Under the pieces are notes generated by a model. It was not told the DNA's origin, made no database searches, and saw only the letters and a list, made by a program, of their open reading frames with translations. This document shows, one piece after another, positions 17,694 through 25,692 of a stretch of 33,114 bases of DNA; the stretch's first letter is position 1, and each line of letters opens with the position of its first letter. Origin of the DNA: Nocardia nova NBRC 15556 (GTDB lineage Bacteria > Actinomycetota > Actinomycetes > Mycobacteriales > Mycobacteriaceae); NCBI RefSeq assembly GCF_001613005.1, contig NZ_BDBN01000098.1, forward strand, positions 1 to 33,114, in the 5' to 3' direction. The position numbers and the translations under genes were made by a program.

Positions 17694-20212
17694 AGCGCGG
17701 ACAACTACGCATCTACCTCGGGGCCGCGCCCGGCGTGGGAAAGACCTACGCGATGCTCGGCGAGGCGCATCGGCGGATAAGCCGTGGCCGCGACGTGGTC
17801 GCCGCGGTGGTGGAGACCCACGGCCGCAGCAAGACCGCGGAACTGCTCGAGGGCATCGAACGGATACCGCCGGCGATGCGCACCTACCGCGGCACGACCC
17901 TGCCCGAGCTGGATCTCGACGCGGTGCTGCGGCGGGCGCCGGCCGTGGCCCTGGTGGACGAACTCGCGCATACGAACGTGCCGGGATCGAAGAACGAGAA
18001 GCGCTGGCAGGACGTCCACGAACTGCTCGACGCCGGTATCGATGTCATCTCCACGGTCAACGTCCAGCATCTGGACAGCCTCAACGACGTCGTCGAGCAG
18101 ATCACCGGCGTGGTGCAACGCGAAACCGTCCCGGATTGGGTGGTACGCGGCGCCGACCAGGTCGAACTGGTCGACATCACCCCGGAGGCATTGCGGCGCA
18201 GGCTTTCCCACGGCAACGTCTATACCGCCGACAAGGTCGACGCGGCGCTGCGCAACTACTTCCGGCCCGGCAACCTCACCGCGCTGCGCGAACTGGCCCT
18301 GTTGTGGCTGGCCGATCAGGTCGACGCGGCGCTGGCCAAATACCGTGCCGACCACAAGATCACCGCGACCTGGGAGGCGCGCGAACGCGTGGTCGTCGCG
18401 GTGACCGGCGGGCCGGAATCGGAGACGATCGTGCGCCGCGCGAGCCGCATCGCCACCAAATCCAGTGCCGAGCTGATCGTCGTGCACGTCGTGCGCGGCG
18501 ACGGGCTGGCCGGGGTGTCGGCGCAACGGCTGCACCGGTTGCGTGAGCTCGCCGCCGGGCTCGGTTCCAGCCTGCACACGGTGACCGGCGAGAACGTGCC
18601 GAACGCCCTGCTGGATTTCGCCCGGCAGGTCAACGCCACCCAGCTGGTGGTGGGCACCTCACGGCGCTCGCGGTGGGCGCGGATTCTCGACCAGGGCATC
18701 GGCGCGACCGTGGTACAGCGCTCGGGAACCATCGACGTCCACATGGTCACCCACGAGGAAGCGCAACGAGGGCTGCGCTGGTCGGCCCTGCTGCGGCGGC
18801 AGCGACCGACCGTGTCGTGGCTGGCCGCGCTGGTCGTGCCCACCCTGATCACCCTGGTCTGCTATCTGTGGCTGGATTCGCGACTGGATCTGGCCGGTGA
18901 GAGCGCGATGTACTTCATCGGCGTGATCGCGGTCGCGTTGCTGGGCGGTGTCGCGCCGGCCGCGCTGTCGGCGGTGCTGGGCGGGTTGCTGCTGAATTGG
19001 TTCTTCACCACCCCACGCCACAGCCTCACCATCGCCGAACCCAACAATTTCCTCACCATCGTCGTGATGGCAGGGGTTGCCGTGGCGGTCGCGGCGCTGG
19101 TCGACATCTCGGCCAATCGCACCCGCGAGGCACGCACGGCCTCGCGCGAAGCCGAGTTGCTGACCCTGTTCGCCGGCGCGATCCTGCACGGCGCCGACCT
19201 GCCCGATCTGCTCGAGCGCGCCCGCGAGATCTACCGTCAGCGGGCGGTGAGTTTCGTCAGCGACGCCGAGGTGATCGCCTGCGTCGGTGACGATCCGGCG
19301 CGCACCCCCGGCGCCGCCGATACCGCGATCGGAGCCGGCGACGAGGAACACTGGCTGCTGCTCAGCGGGCGCGCGCTGACACCCGGGGACCGCCGGGTGC
19401 TCGCCGCGGTGGCCGGGCAGGCGGCCGGGCTCGTGCGCCAGCGTGAACTCGCCGACCAGGCCCAGGCGGCCGCCGGTGTGATGGCGGCCGACCGGCTGCG
19501 CCGCGCACTGCTGTCGGCGGTCAGCCACGACCTGCGCACGCCGCTGGCCGCGGCCAAGGCGGCGGTATCGAGTCTGCGCAGCGAGGACGTGCAGTTCTCC
19601 CCCGCAGATACCGCCGAATTACTGGAAACCATCGAGGAATCCACCGATCAGCTCACCGCGCTCGTCGGCAATCTGCTCGACTCCTCGCGGCTCGCGGCCG
19701 GCGCCGTGGAACCCAACCTCAAACAGGTCTACCTGGAGGAGGTGGTCAACCGCGCGGTCGTCGGCGTCGGGATGGGGACCCGCGGTGTGCGGCAGGCGGC
19801 GATGGACCGGGTGAAGGTCGAAGTCGGCGAGGTGTCGGTCTATGCCGACAGCGGCCTGCTGGAACGGGTGCTGGCCAATTTGATCGACAACGCGCTGCGC
19901 TACTCGGCGCCGGCCGGAACGACGGTCCCCGACACACCGGTGCGGGTTGGCGCCGAACGCGACGGCGGCCGGGTATCCATCACAGTGGTCGACTACGGTC
20001 CGGGCGTTCCGACCGGACTCGAGGACCAGATGTTCGAGCCGTTCCAGCGATTGGGCGACCGCGACAATTCGACCGGTGTGGGCCTGGGCCTGTCGGTGGT
20101 CCGCGGATTCGTCGAGGCGATGGGCGGGACCGTACACGCCGAACCGACGCCGGGAGGTGGGCTGACCATGGTGATCGAGTTGCCGGCAGGAGAGACACAG
20201 GAGGCGTCGTGA
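17690..20212 (+). CDS. kdpD: Osmosensitive K+ channel sensor histidine kinase KdpD
   Basis: KdpD senses K+ limitation or osmotic stress and phosphorylates KdpE to induce kdpFABC. The 840-residue chain has the N-terminal KdpD domain with Walker A GAAPGVGKT (11-19) and Walker B VALVDELAHTN (86-96). A Usp-like domain follows (about 230-355), then a four-helix membrane block (about 375-475) and a GAF-like region. The kinase core has H613 in SAVSHDLRTPLAAA and the HATPase motifs NLIDNALRYS, DYGPGVP and GVGLGLSVV. GTG 17690 overlaps the upstream micro-ORF. The C-terminus ends ETQEAS, and this end is repeated in the duplicated segment that follows. Confidence 0.97.
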   Translation: MKRGQLRIYLGAAPGVGKTYAMLGEAHRRISRGRDVVAAVVETHGRSKTAELLEGIERIPPAMRTYRGTTLPELDLDAVLRRAPAVALVDELAHTNVPGSKNEKRWQDVHELLDAGIDVISTVNVQHLDSLNDVVEQITGVVQRETVPDWVVRGADQVELVDITPEALRRRLSHGNVYTADKVDAALRNYFRPGNLTALRELALLWLADQVDAALAKYRADHKITATWEARERVVVAVTGGPESETIVRRASRIATKSSAELIVVHVVRGDGLAGVSAQRLHRLRELAAGLGSSLHTVTGENVPNALLDFARQVNATQLVVGTSRRSRWARILDQGIGATVVQRSGTIDVHMVTHEEAQRGLRWSALLRRQRPTVSWLAALVVPTLITLVCYLWLDSRLDLAGESAMYFIGVIAVALLGGVAPAALSAVLGGLLLNWFFTTPRHSLTIAEPNNFLTIVVMAGVAVAVAALVDISANRTREARTASREAELLTLFAGAILHGADLPDLLERAREIYRQRAVSFVSDAEVIACVGDDPARTPGAADTAIGAGDEEHWLLLSGRALTPGDRRVLAAVAGQAAGLVRQRELADQAQAAAGVMAADRLRRALLSAVSHDLRTPLAAAKAAVSSLRSEDVQFSPADTAELLETIEESTDQLTALVGNLLDSSRLAAGAVEPNLKQVYLEEVVNRAVVGVGMGTRGVRQAAMDRVKVEVGEVSVYADSGLLERVLANLIDNALRYSAPAGTTVPDTPVRVGAERDGGRVSITVVDYGPGVPTGLEDQMFEPFQRLGDRDNSTGVGLGLSVVRGFVEAMGGTVHAEPTPGGGLTMVIELPAGETQEAS

Positions 20213-20283
20213 GCAACACTGCGCAGCCCGCTCGCGCCGCCGACCGGGTGCGGGTGTCCCGCAAGACACAGGAGGCGTCGTGA
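20209..20283 (+). CDS. Mini-ORF 1 in the kdpD-kdpE repeat (24 residues)
   Basis: GTG 20209 overlaps the kdpD stop, with AGGAGG a few bases upstream. The 24-residue product begins VSNTAQPARAADRVRV and ends KTQEAS. The first part resembles the KdpE N-terminus (VTSAERPPAATRVLV), so it may be a truncated copy of a kdpE start followed by a copy of the kdpD end. Translation is plausible from the signals, but a peptide function is doubtful. Confidence 0.35.
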   Translation: MSNTAQPARAADRVRVSRKTQEAS

Positions 20284-20354
20284 GCAACACTGCGCAGCCC
20301 GCTCGCGCCGCCGACCGGGTGCGGGTGTCCCGCAAGACACAGGAGGCGTCGTGA
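20280..20354 (+). CDS. Mini-ORF 2 in the kdpD-kdpE repeat (24 residues)
   Basis: This is an identical second copy of mini-ORF 1. Its GTG overlaps the stop of copy 1 and its TGA overlaps the kdpE GTG at 20351. Ribosomes leaving kdpD would have to terminate and restart three times before reading kdpE in full, unless they enter at the last AGGAGG directly. It probably tunes KdpE level, if it does anything. Confidence 0.35.
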   Translation: MSNTAQPARAADRVRVSRKTQEAS

Positions 20355-21058
20355 CATCGGCCGAACGACCGCCGGCCGCGACCCGCGTGCTGGTCGTCGA
20401 CGACGAACCGCAGATCCTGCGCGCGCTGCGGATCAATCTGTCGGTGCGTGGCTACGAGGTGATCACCGCCGCCACCGGCGCTGCGGCCCTGCGGGCGGCC
20501 GCGGAGAAACACCCCGACGTGGTTGTGCTGGATCTCGGCCTGCCCGATATCGACGGTGTCGAGGTACTGGCCGGAATTCGCGGCTGGAGTTCGATGCCGG
20601 TGATCGTGCTGTCCGCCCGCACCGATTCCTCGGACAAGGTGCAGGCCCTCGACACCGGCGCAGACGACTACGTCACCAAACCGTTCGGCATGGACGAACT
20701 GCTGGCCCGCCTGCGGGCGGCGGTGCGGCGTTCCGCCTCGACGGCCGAGGAGTCGGCGCCGATCGTGGAAACGTCCTCGTTCACCGTCGATCTCGCGGCG
20801 AAGAAGGTCATCCGCGGCGGCCGCGATGTCCACCTCACGCCCACCGAATGGGGTGTGCTGGAAATGCTGGTGCGCAATCAGGGCAAACTGGTGGGCCGCC
20901 GGGAACTGCTGCGCGAGGTGTGGGGCCCGACGTATGCGACCGAAACCCACTATCTCCGGGTGTATCTGGCGCAGCTGCGGCGCAAGCTCGAAGACGACCC
21001 TTCCCAGCCGAAACATCTGCTCACCGAGGCCGGTATGGGGTACCGATTCCAAGCCTGA
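20351..21058 (+). CDS. kdpE: KDP operon response regulator KdpE
   Basis: KdpE is the OmpR-family activator of kdpFABC. The 235-residue protein has a receiver (DDE at 17-19, phospho-acceptor D61 in VVVLDLGLPDIDG, DDYVTKPFGM) and a winged helix with TPTEWGVLEMLVRNQGKLV and the terminal GMGYRFQA typical of KdpE. GTG 20351 has AGGAGG 5 bp upstream and overlaps the second mini-ORF stop. The DNA target is likely the repeated motif region 17253-17546. Confidence 0.97.
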   Translation: MTSAERPPAATRVLVVDDEPQILRALRINLSVRGYEVITAATGAAALRAAAEKHPDVVVLDLGLPDIDGVEVLAGIRGWSSMPVIVLSARTDSSDKVQALDTGADDYVTKPFGMDELLARLRAAVRRSASTAEESAPIVETSSFTVDLAAKKVIRGGRDVHLTPTEWGVLEMLVRNQGKLVGRRELLREVWGPTYATETHYLRVYLAQLRRKLEDDPSQPKHLLTEAGMGYRFQA

Positions 21059-21175
21059 TCCGAGCCCGGCCACGCCCGGCAGAACCGGTGATATCCGACA
21101 CAACGGCCTCCACACGCCGTGGTGAAAGCCGGTGTGCGGTGCGGATACGCCGGGCACGATGGCAGGATCGACGGT

Positions 21176-21691
21176 ATGTCCGAACAGACCGCCAACTCCG
21201 CCGCACCCACCGCCGCCGCTGCGCAGCCCGCGACCGTCGCGGCCGCCCCGCAGGCCAAGGCGCCGAAGCCGGTGACCGAATTGTGGGTGGAGCGGACCGG
21301 CACCCGCCGCTACACCGGGCGCAGCTCGCGCGGAGCCGAGGTACTCATCGGCTCCGACGGCGTCGAGGGCGTCTTCACCCCGGGCGAGCTGCTGAAGATC
21401 GCGCTGGCCGCCTGCACCGGGATGAGTTCGGACTTCCCGCTGTCCAACCGGCTGGGCGAGACCTACGACACCACGATCCGCGTCTCCGGCGACGCCGACC
21501 GCGAGAACGAGGTGTATCCGGAACTGAACGAGATCGTCGAACTGGACCTGTCCGAACTCGACGAGGCCGGGCGCCAGCGCCTGCTGGTCACCGTGCAGCG
21601 CGCCATCGACAAGGTGTGCACGGTGGGACGGACGCTGAAGGCGGGCACCACGGTGAATCTGACGTTCCAGATCGACAAGATCGACTCGTGA
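21176..21691 (+). CDS. OsmC/Ohr-family peroxiredoxin-like protein
   Basis: OsmC-family proteins reduce organic hydroperoxides with two cysteines. The 171-residue product starts at ATG 21176 after AGGAT; an upstream in-frame GTG at 21119 lacks support. Residues 1-30 are an Ala/Pro-rich tail. The OsmC core includes the two reactive cysteines in LAACTGMSSDFPLS and DKVCTVGRTLKAG. It corresponds to the mycobacterial gene lying between fpg and acyP. The stop overlaps the acyP GTG, so both are translated together. kdpE ends 117 bp upstream with no evident terminator. Confidence 0.92.
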   Translation: MSEQTANSAAPTAAAAQPATVAAAPQAKAPKPVTELWVERTGTRRYTGRSSRGAEVLIGSDGVEGVFTPGELLKIALAACTGMSSDFPLSNRLGETYDTTIRVSGDADRENEVYPELNEIVELDLSELDEAGRQRLLVTVQRAIDKVCTVGRTLKAGTTVNLTFQIDKIDS

Positions 21692-21969
21692 GCCCCGACC
21701 CCGTCCGGCTCAGCGCCTGGGTGCACGGCCTGGTTCAGGGCGTCGGGTTCCGCTGGTGGACGCGAGCGCGGGCGCTGGAGCTCGGTTTGGTGGGCCACGC
21801 CCGCAACACCCGGGACGGGCGCGTGCACGTGGTGGCCGAGGGTCCGCGACCGGCGTGCGAGCGTTTGCTGGCATTGTTGCGGTCGGGTGACACGCCTGGT
21901 CGAGTCGACCTGGTTGTGGAAAACTGGGGCGCCGCCCTCGGCGGAATCACAGGCTTCGAGGAACGGTAG
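21688..21969 (+). CDS. acyP: Acylphosphatase
   Basis: Acylphosphatase hydrolyses acyl phosphates such as carbamoyl phosphate. The 93-residue product has the signature RLSAWVHGLVQGVGFRWWTR, with the catalytic arginine in VGFRWW, and the second motif GHARNTRDGRVHVVAEG containing the catalytic asparagine. GTG 21688 overlaps the osmC stop as GTGA. In mycobacteria acyP directly precedes smc; here smc is about 19 kb away in the opposite orientation. Confidence 0.96.
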   Translation: MSPDPVRLSAWVHGLVQGVGFRWWTRARALELGLVGHARNTRDGRVHVVAEGPRPACERLLALLRSGDTPGRVDLVVENWGAALGGITGFEER

Positions 21970-21993
21970 CGGCGGGGATACAGGAGTCGATCG

Positions 21994-22986
21994 TTGGCAA
22001 CACATGAGCCGGGCGGCGGACCCGGGGATCGGGATTCGCACGACCCCCGCGACACCCCGTCCGCGGGAGAAGACAGCACCGGGGGCGGCACGGAATCCGG
22101 CGAGTCGAAGGGAATCGGCGCCTCGGATCCGACGGTGCGTTTCGGCGCGCGGCCCGAAGGCGAGCGCGAAACCGGCGCATCCGAGGCGGAACCGACGAGA
22201 CGCCTGGGCGAACCGGACCCCACCCTCCCGAATCCGCGGACCGCGCCGACTCTCCCCGGCACGCCCATCCTGCCCGGCTTCCCCGACCCGGCCTCGACGA
22301 TTCCCGGCCCGGCTACCCCCGGTGCGCCGAACCCGCTGTCGGACAACGCTTTCGGCGCCGATGCCGGTGGGCCGGCCGATCCCGAGGGTGAAAATTCCGG
22401 TGCCGCAGGCGAATCCGACAGACCCCGGCGCCTGCGCGGAAGTATGCAGCGGCAGGAGGCCGGCGTCACCCAGCCCCGTCCGCCGACGGTGGCCGAGGCG
22501 CGGGCGCGCGACAAGGCCCGCAAACGCGCCGAAGAGGCGGAACGGGCCGCGGCGGAGGCCGCGGAAACCAAGCGGCGCAAGCGCAAACGGCTGCTCATCG
22601 GCGGCATGGCGGTGGCCGGCATCGCCGCGGTGGTGGGTACCGGATATCTCGCCTACCAGGCCGCACACCGGCCCGCGAACGTGACCGCCTACTGCATCAC
22701 CGACGACAACGGGCAACAGCAGGTCGTACCCGACGACGACTGTGTGCGCGCCCAGTCCTACGCGAGTACCGGCGGCTATTACGGCGGTGGCGGCCTGGGA
22801 CCGGGCATCTTCCTCTACAACGGCCACCAGTACCGCTACTACTACGGCGGCAACAACACCGTCGGGCGCGCGCCCGTCGGCGGCAGCACGGTCGCGCCGA
22901 AGAAGGCCACCGTGAGCACCAAGAGCGGGACCGTCGTACGAGGCGGTCTCGGCAGTAAATCCGGTTCCACCAGTGGAGGCTCCTAG
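21994..22986 (+). CDS. Membrane protein with disordered N-terminus and Gly-rich C-terminal tail (YgiB/YjfM-like, DUF1190-type)
   Basis: TTG 21994 is the start, with AGGAG 7 nt upstream and the acyP stop 24 bp before. The 330-residue protein has about 180 residues rich in Pro, Gly, Asp and Thr, then a basic helical stretch (ARDKARKRAEEAERAAAEAA, KRRKRKR), one membrane helix at about residues 205-224 (LLIGGMAVAGIAAVVGTGYL) and an outside domain. That domain has CITDDNGQQQVVPDDDC, a Gly/Tyr-rich stretch and a Lys/Ser/Gly-rich tail ending GSKSGSTSGGS. The outside part resembles E. coli YgiB/YjfM, whose genes also neighbour a GSP-synthase-family ligase. The next gene starts directly after its stop. 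It is a possible substrate of that ligase; function unproven. Confidence 0.8.
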   Translation: MATHEPGGGPGDRDSHDPRDTPSAGEDSTGGGTESGESKGIGASDPTVRFGARPEGERETGASEAEPTRRLGEPDPTLPNPRTAPTLPGTPILPGFPDPASTIPGPATPGAPNPLSDNAFGADAGGPADPEGENSGAAGESDRPRRLRGSMQRQEAGVTQPRPPTVAEARARDKARKRAEEAERAAAEAAETKRRKRKRLLIGGMAVAGIAAVVGTGYLAYQAAHRPANVTAYCITDDNGQQQVVPDDDCVRAQSYASTGGYYGGGGLGPGIFLYNGHQYRYYYGGNNTVGRAPVGGSTVAPKKATVSTKSGTVVRGGLGSKSGSTSGGS

Positions 22987-24153
22987 ATGCGTCGGATGCG
23001 CAACCGGCAACGTACCGGCTGGCAGAAGATCATCGCCGATCAAGGGCTGGTATTCGGCTCGCCCGGCCGCGACGCGAACGGACAGTCGCGCCCGTACTGG
23101 GACGAATCGGTGCACTACGAATTCGATCTCGACGAGATCCTCGCGCTCGAGGCCCAGGTCGAGGTGCTGCACTCGATGTGCCTGCACGCGGTCGAGCAGA
23201 TCGTGCTCACCGAGCGCTTCGCCGATTTCGGCCTGCCCGAATGGAGTTGGGAGCCGATCAAGAAGTCGTGGCATCGCAGCGACCCCTACGTCTACGGGCG
23301 TTTCGATCTGCGCTACGACGGCCGCGGTCCGGCGAAACTGCTGGAGTACAACGCCGATACGCCGACCTCGCTGCTGGAAGCGGCCATCGTGCAGTGGCAC
23401 TGGCTCACCGACGTCTACCCCGACGACGACCAGTGGAATTCGCTGCACGAGCGCCTGGTCGAGCGCTGGGGCGAGCTGCTCGACCAGCTGCCCACCAATC
23501 AGCTGCACTTCACCTGGTCCTCGGCCGACGCCTCCGGCGAGGACAACGTGACCACCGCGTATATGCAGGAGACCGCCGCCGAGGCCGGTTTCGACACCAT
23601 CGCGCTGCCGATCGAGGAGATCGGATTCGATACCGAGCTGGAGCGTTTCGTCGATCTGGCCGAGGCGCCGATCGGTTCGATCTTCAAGCTGTATCCGTGG
23701 GAGTGGGCGCTCGACGACGATTTCGGCAAGCGCGTGGTGGACTCCATCCCCGAGACCGCCTGGGTCGAACCCCTCTGGAAGACGCTGCTGTCCAACAAGG
23801 CGCTGCTGGCGGTGCTGTGGGAGATGTATCCCGGGCATCCGAATCTGCTGCCGGCCTATCTCGACGACCCGCACGAGCTCACCGAGTACATCCGCAAACC
23901 GAAGCTGGGCCGCGAGGGCGCCAATATGACCATCGTCGGCGCCGGGATGGAGACCTCGACCGGCGGCGTGTACGGCGAGGAGGGGTTCGTCTACCAACTT
24001 CTCGATCCGCTACCGGATTTCGACGGCCTGCGGCCGGTCCTGGGCGCCTGGATCGTCGGCGACACCTCGGCCGGTCTCGGCATCCGCGAATCCCCCGGCC
24101 TGATCACCGACGACGGCTCCACCTTCGTTCCGCATCGCATTCCGACCAAGTAG
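22987..24153 (+). CDS. ATP-grasp ligase of the glutathionylspermidine synthase family (YgiC/YjfC-like)
   Basis: The 388-residue protein belongs to the GSP-synthase-like ATP-grasp ligases, which join a carboxylate to an amine using ATP. Family segments include YGRFDLRYDGRGPAKLLEYN, ADTPTSLLEAAIVQWHW, EPLWKTLLSNKALLAVLWE, YIRKPKLGREGANM and GAWIVGDTSAGLGIRES. There is no amidase domain like that fused in E. coli Gsp. The ATG follows the stop of the Gly-rich membrane protein, with GGAGG 7 nt upstream, and a DUF350 gene follows 36 bp later. Mycothiol-using actinobacteria are not expected to make glutathione, so the true substrate is probably a protein or another amine. Catalytic activity is likely; the substrate is unknown. 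Confidence 0.9.
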   Translation: MRRMRNRQRTGWQKIIADQGLVFGSPGRDANGQSRPYWDESVHYEFDLDEILALEAQVEVLHSMCLHAVEQIVLTERFADFGLPEWSWEPIKKSWHRSDPYVYGRFDLRYDGRGPAKLLEYNADTPTSLLEAAIVQWHWLTDVYPDDDQWNSLHERLVERWGELLDQLPTNQLHFTWSSADASGEDNVTTAYMQETAAEAGFDTIALPIEEIGFDTELERFVDLAEAPIGSIFKLYPWEWALDDDFGKRVVDSIPETAWVEPLWKTLLSNKALLAVLWEMYPGHPNLLPAYLDDPHELTEYIRKPKLGREGANMTIVGAGMETSTGGVYGEEGFVYQLLDPLPDFDGLRPVLGAWIVGDTSAGLGIRESPGLITDDGSTFVPHRIPTK

Positions 24154-24189
24154 CATTCAGCGACTCGATCAACATCACCGGAGGAATCT

Positions 24190-24642
24190 GTGTCGTCCAC
24201 CCTCGCGCTCGAATCAGGGTATTGGAGCTCCGTCGGGCACGGCGTCGGCGCGATCGCGCTGTACGCGGTGCTGGGTCTGGCCCTGATGCTGATCGGATTC
24301 CAGGCCATCGACAGTTCCACGCCCGGACCGCTGCGCAAGATGGTCGCCGCCGGTAATCCGAACGCGGTCGTCATCGCCTCCGCGGGCATGGTGAGTATGG
24401 CGTTGATCGTGGTGCTGGCGATCTACTCCTCCGGCGGCCGGCTCGTCGAGGGCCTGATCGCCACCGGCATCTACGGGCTGGTGGGCATCATCGCGCAGGT
24501 GGTCTCCATCCGGCTGCTCGAATGGCTGGTCGGCCTGCACATCGGCGATCTGCTGAAATCGTCCAGCTACCAGATTCAGTCGCTGCTGGTGGCCGCCGCG
24601 CATCTGGCGATCGGCATGGTCGTCGCATTCGCGATCCTCTGA
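24190..24642 (+). CDS. DUF350 (YjfL-like) four-helix membrane protein
   Basis: GTG 24190, after GGAGGAA, opens a 150-residue protein with four membrane helices at about 13-35, 54-76, 84-105 and 125-149. The two-fold repeat of paired helices and the segments LALMLIGFQAID and LIATGIYGLVGIIAQVVSIRLLEWLVGL are DUF350-like. Genes of this family commonly lie beside GSP-synthase-like ligases and YgiB/YjfM-like proteins, as in E. coli yjfLMC, and this trio is arranged the same way in a different order. Function unknown. It converges on the PHP gene with a 24-bp gap and no obvious hairpin. Confidence 0.85.
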   Translation: MSSTLALESGYWSSVGHGVGAIALYAVLGLALMLIGFQAIDSSTPGPLRKMVAAGNPNAVVIASAGMVSMALIVVLAIYSSGGRLVEGLIATGIYGLVGIIAQVVSIRLLEWLVGLHIGDLLKSSSYQIQSLLVAAAHLAIGMVVAFAIL

Positions 24643-24666
24643 GCGGGCCCGGTTCGCCGCGAGGGG

Positions 24667-25692
24667 TCACCGCGCGGTGAACGCCAGGAGTTCATCCAAC
24701 GGCAGGCTGTTGATGATGCGATCGGCCGGGACCTCGTTCGCCGCGGCGCGTTCACAGCCGTAGCCCTGCCAATCCAGCTGGCCGGGGGCGTGCGCATCGG
24801 TATCGATGCTGAAGTAGCAGCCCATCTCCACGGCCAGGCGCAACAGCCGGCTCGGTGGATCGAGCCGTTCGGGACGGCTGTTGATTTCCACGGCCGTCCC
24901 GTAACGGCGGCAAGCCTCGAAGACGAGTTCGGCGTCGAACGACGATTCCGGCCGGATGCCGCGATTACCGGCGACCAATCGCCCGGTGCAGTGGCCGAGG
25001 ATGTCGACGTTCGGATTCGCCACCGCGTACACCATGCGTTTGGTCATGGTCGCCGAGTCGGCGCGCAGGTTCGAATGCACGCTGGCCACAACGACATCCA
25101 GGCGAGCGAGCAGCTCGGCCTGCTGGTCGAGGGTGCCGTCGTCGAGGATGTCGACTTCGATACCGGTGAGAATGCGAAACGGCGCGAGCCGCTCGTTGAG
25201 TTCGGCGACCACGTCCAGCTGGCGGCGCAACCGCTCCGCGGAGAGTCCGTTGGCGACTTTCAACCGCGGCGAATGATCGGTCAGCGCACAGTATTGGTGG
25301 CCCAGCGCCTGCGCGGTGCGCATCATCTCCTCGATCGGGCTGCCGCCGTCGGACCAGTCGGAGTGGGTGTGCAGATCGCCCCGCAGCAACGCGCGGACCT
25401 CGCCACCGGCGGGTGCGATCGGCTTTGCGGCGGAACGCAATTCGGTCAGTCGCTGCGGTACGGCGCCGGCGCACGCCTGTTCGATCACCGCCGCGGTCTT
25501 CGGGCCGATGCCCGAAAGTTCCTGCCAGGCACCGGATTCGCGGTAACGATCGAAATCGGCCTCCGACAGCTCGGCCACCACATCGGCCGCCCGCCGGTAG
25601 GCCTTGACGCGATGGGTCTGCGCGCGATCGCGTTCCATCCAGAACGCGATCTCGCGCAGCGCGGCCACCGGATCCGGAACCTGGCCGCCCAC
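24667..25692 (-). CDS. PHP-domain phosphoesterase with N-terminal helix-hairpin-helix (PolX-like C-terminus)
   Basis: The 341-residue product resembles the C-terminal half of PolX DNA polymerases. It has a helix-hairpin-helix-like segment (WQELSGIGPKTAAVIEQA, about residues 57-74) and then a complete PHP metal site: GDLHTHSDWSDGG, ALTDHSPRL, GIEVDILDDG, ASVHSNLR, DILGHCTGR and SIDTDAHAP. PHP enzymes of this kind act as metal-dependent 3'-5' exonucleases or phosphoesterases. The polymerase X nucleotidyltransferase domain is absent. GTG 25692 overlaps the stop of the upstream reductase gene by one base. Confidence 0.88.
   Translation of the reverse strand: MGGQVPDPVAALREIAFWMERDRAQTHRVKAYRRAADVVAELSEADFDRYRESGAWQELSGIGPKTAAVIEQACAGAVPQRLTELRSAAKPIAPAGGEVRALLRGDLHTHSDWSDGGSPIEEMMRTAQALGHQYCALTDHSPRLKVANGLSAERLRRQLDVVAELNERLAPFRILTGIEVDILDDGTLDQQAELLARLDVVVASVHSNLRADSATMTKRMVYAVANPNVDILGHCTGRLVAGNRGIRPESSFDAELVFEACRRYGTAVEINSRPERLDPPSRLLRLAVEMGCYFSIDTDAHAPGQLDWQGYGCERAAANEVPADRIINSLPLDELLAFTAR

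Larger units (their letters stand above)
20194..20354 (+). repeat. 71-bp tandem repeat (2.3 copies) between kdpD and kdpE
   Basis: Units 20194-20264 and 20265-20335 are identical over 71 bp, and a third partial copy of 19 bp covers 20336-20354. Each copy starts in the last codons of kdpD, carries AGGAGG and a GTGA stop/start overlap, and contains a small GCGGG-TGT-CCCGC hairpin. Because 71 is not a multiple of 3, each junction shifts frame and recreates the same overlap. The chain runs kdpD stop, mini-ORF 1, mini-ORF 2, kdpE start. Identity without any mismatch indicates a recent duplication, and copy number could vary between strains. Confidence 0.95.

Noticed and set aside
20194..20354. CRISPR or mobile-element origin for the 71-bp repeat
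   Set aside because: Units are directly adjacent with no spacers, and there are no terminal inverted repeats or transposase; it is a simple tandem duplication.
21463..23997. 844-codon minus-strand frame opposite acyP and the ATP-grasp trio
   Set aside because: The plus-strand genes have clear family motifs, ribosome binding sites and tight spacing; the minus frame has none.
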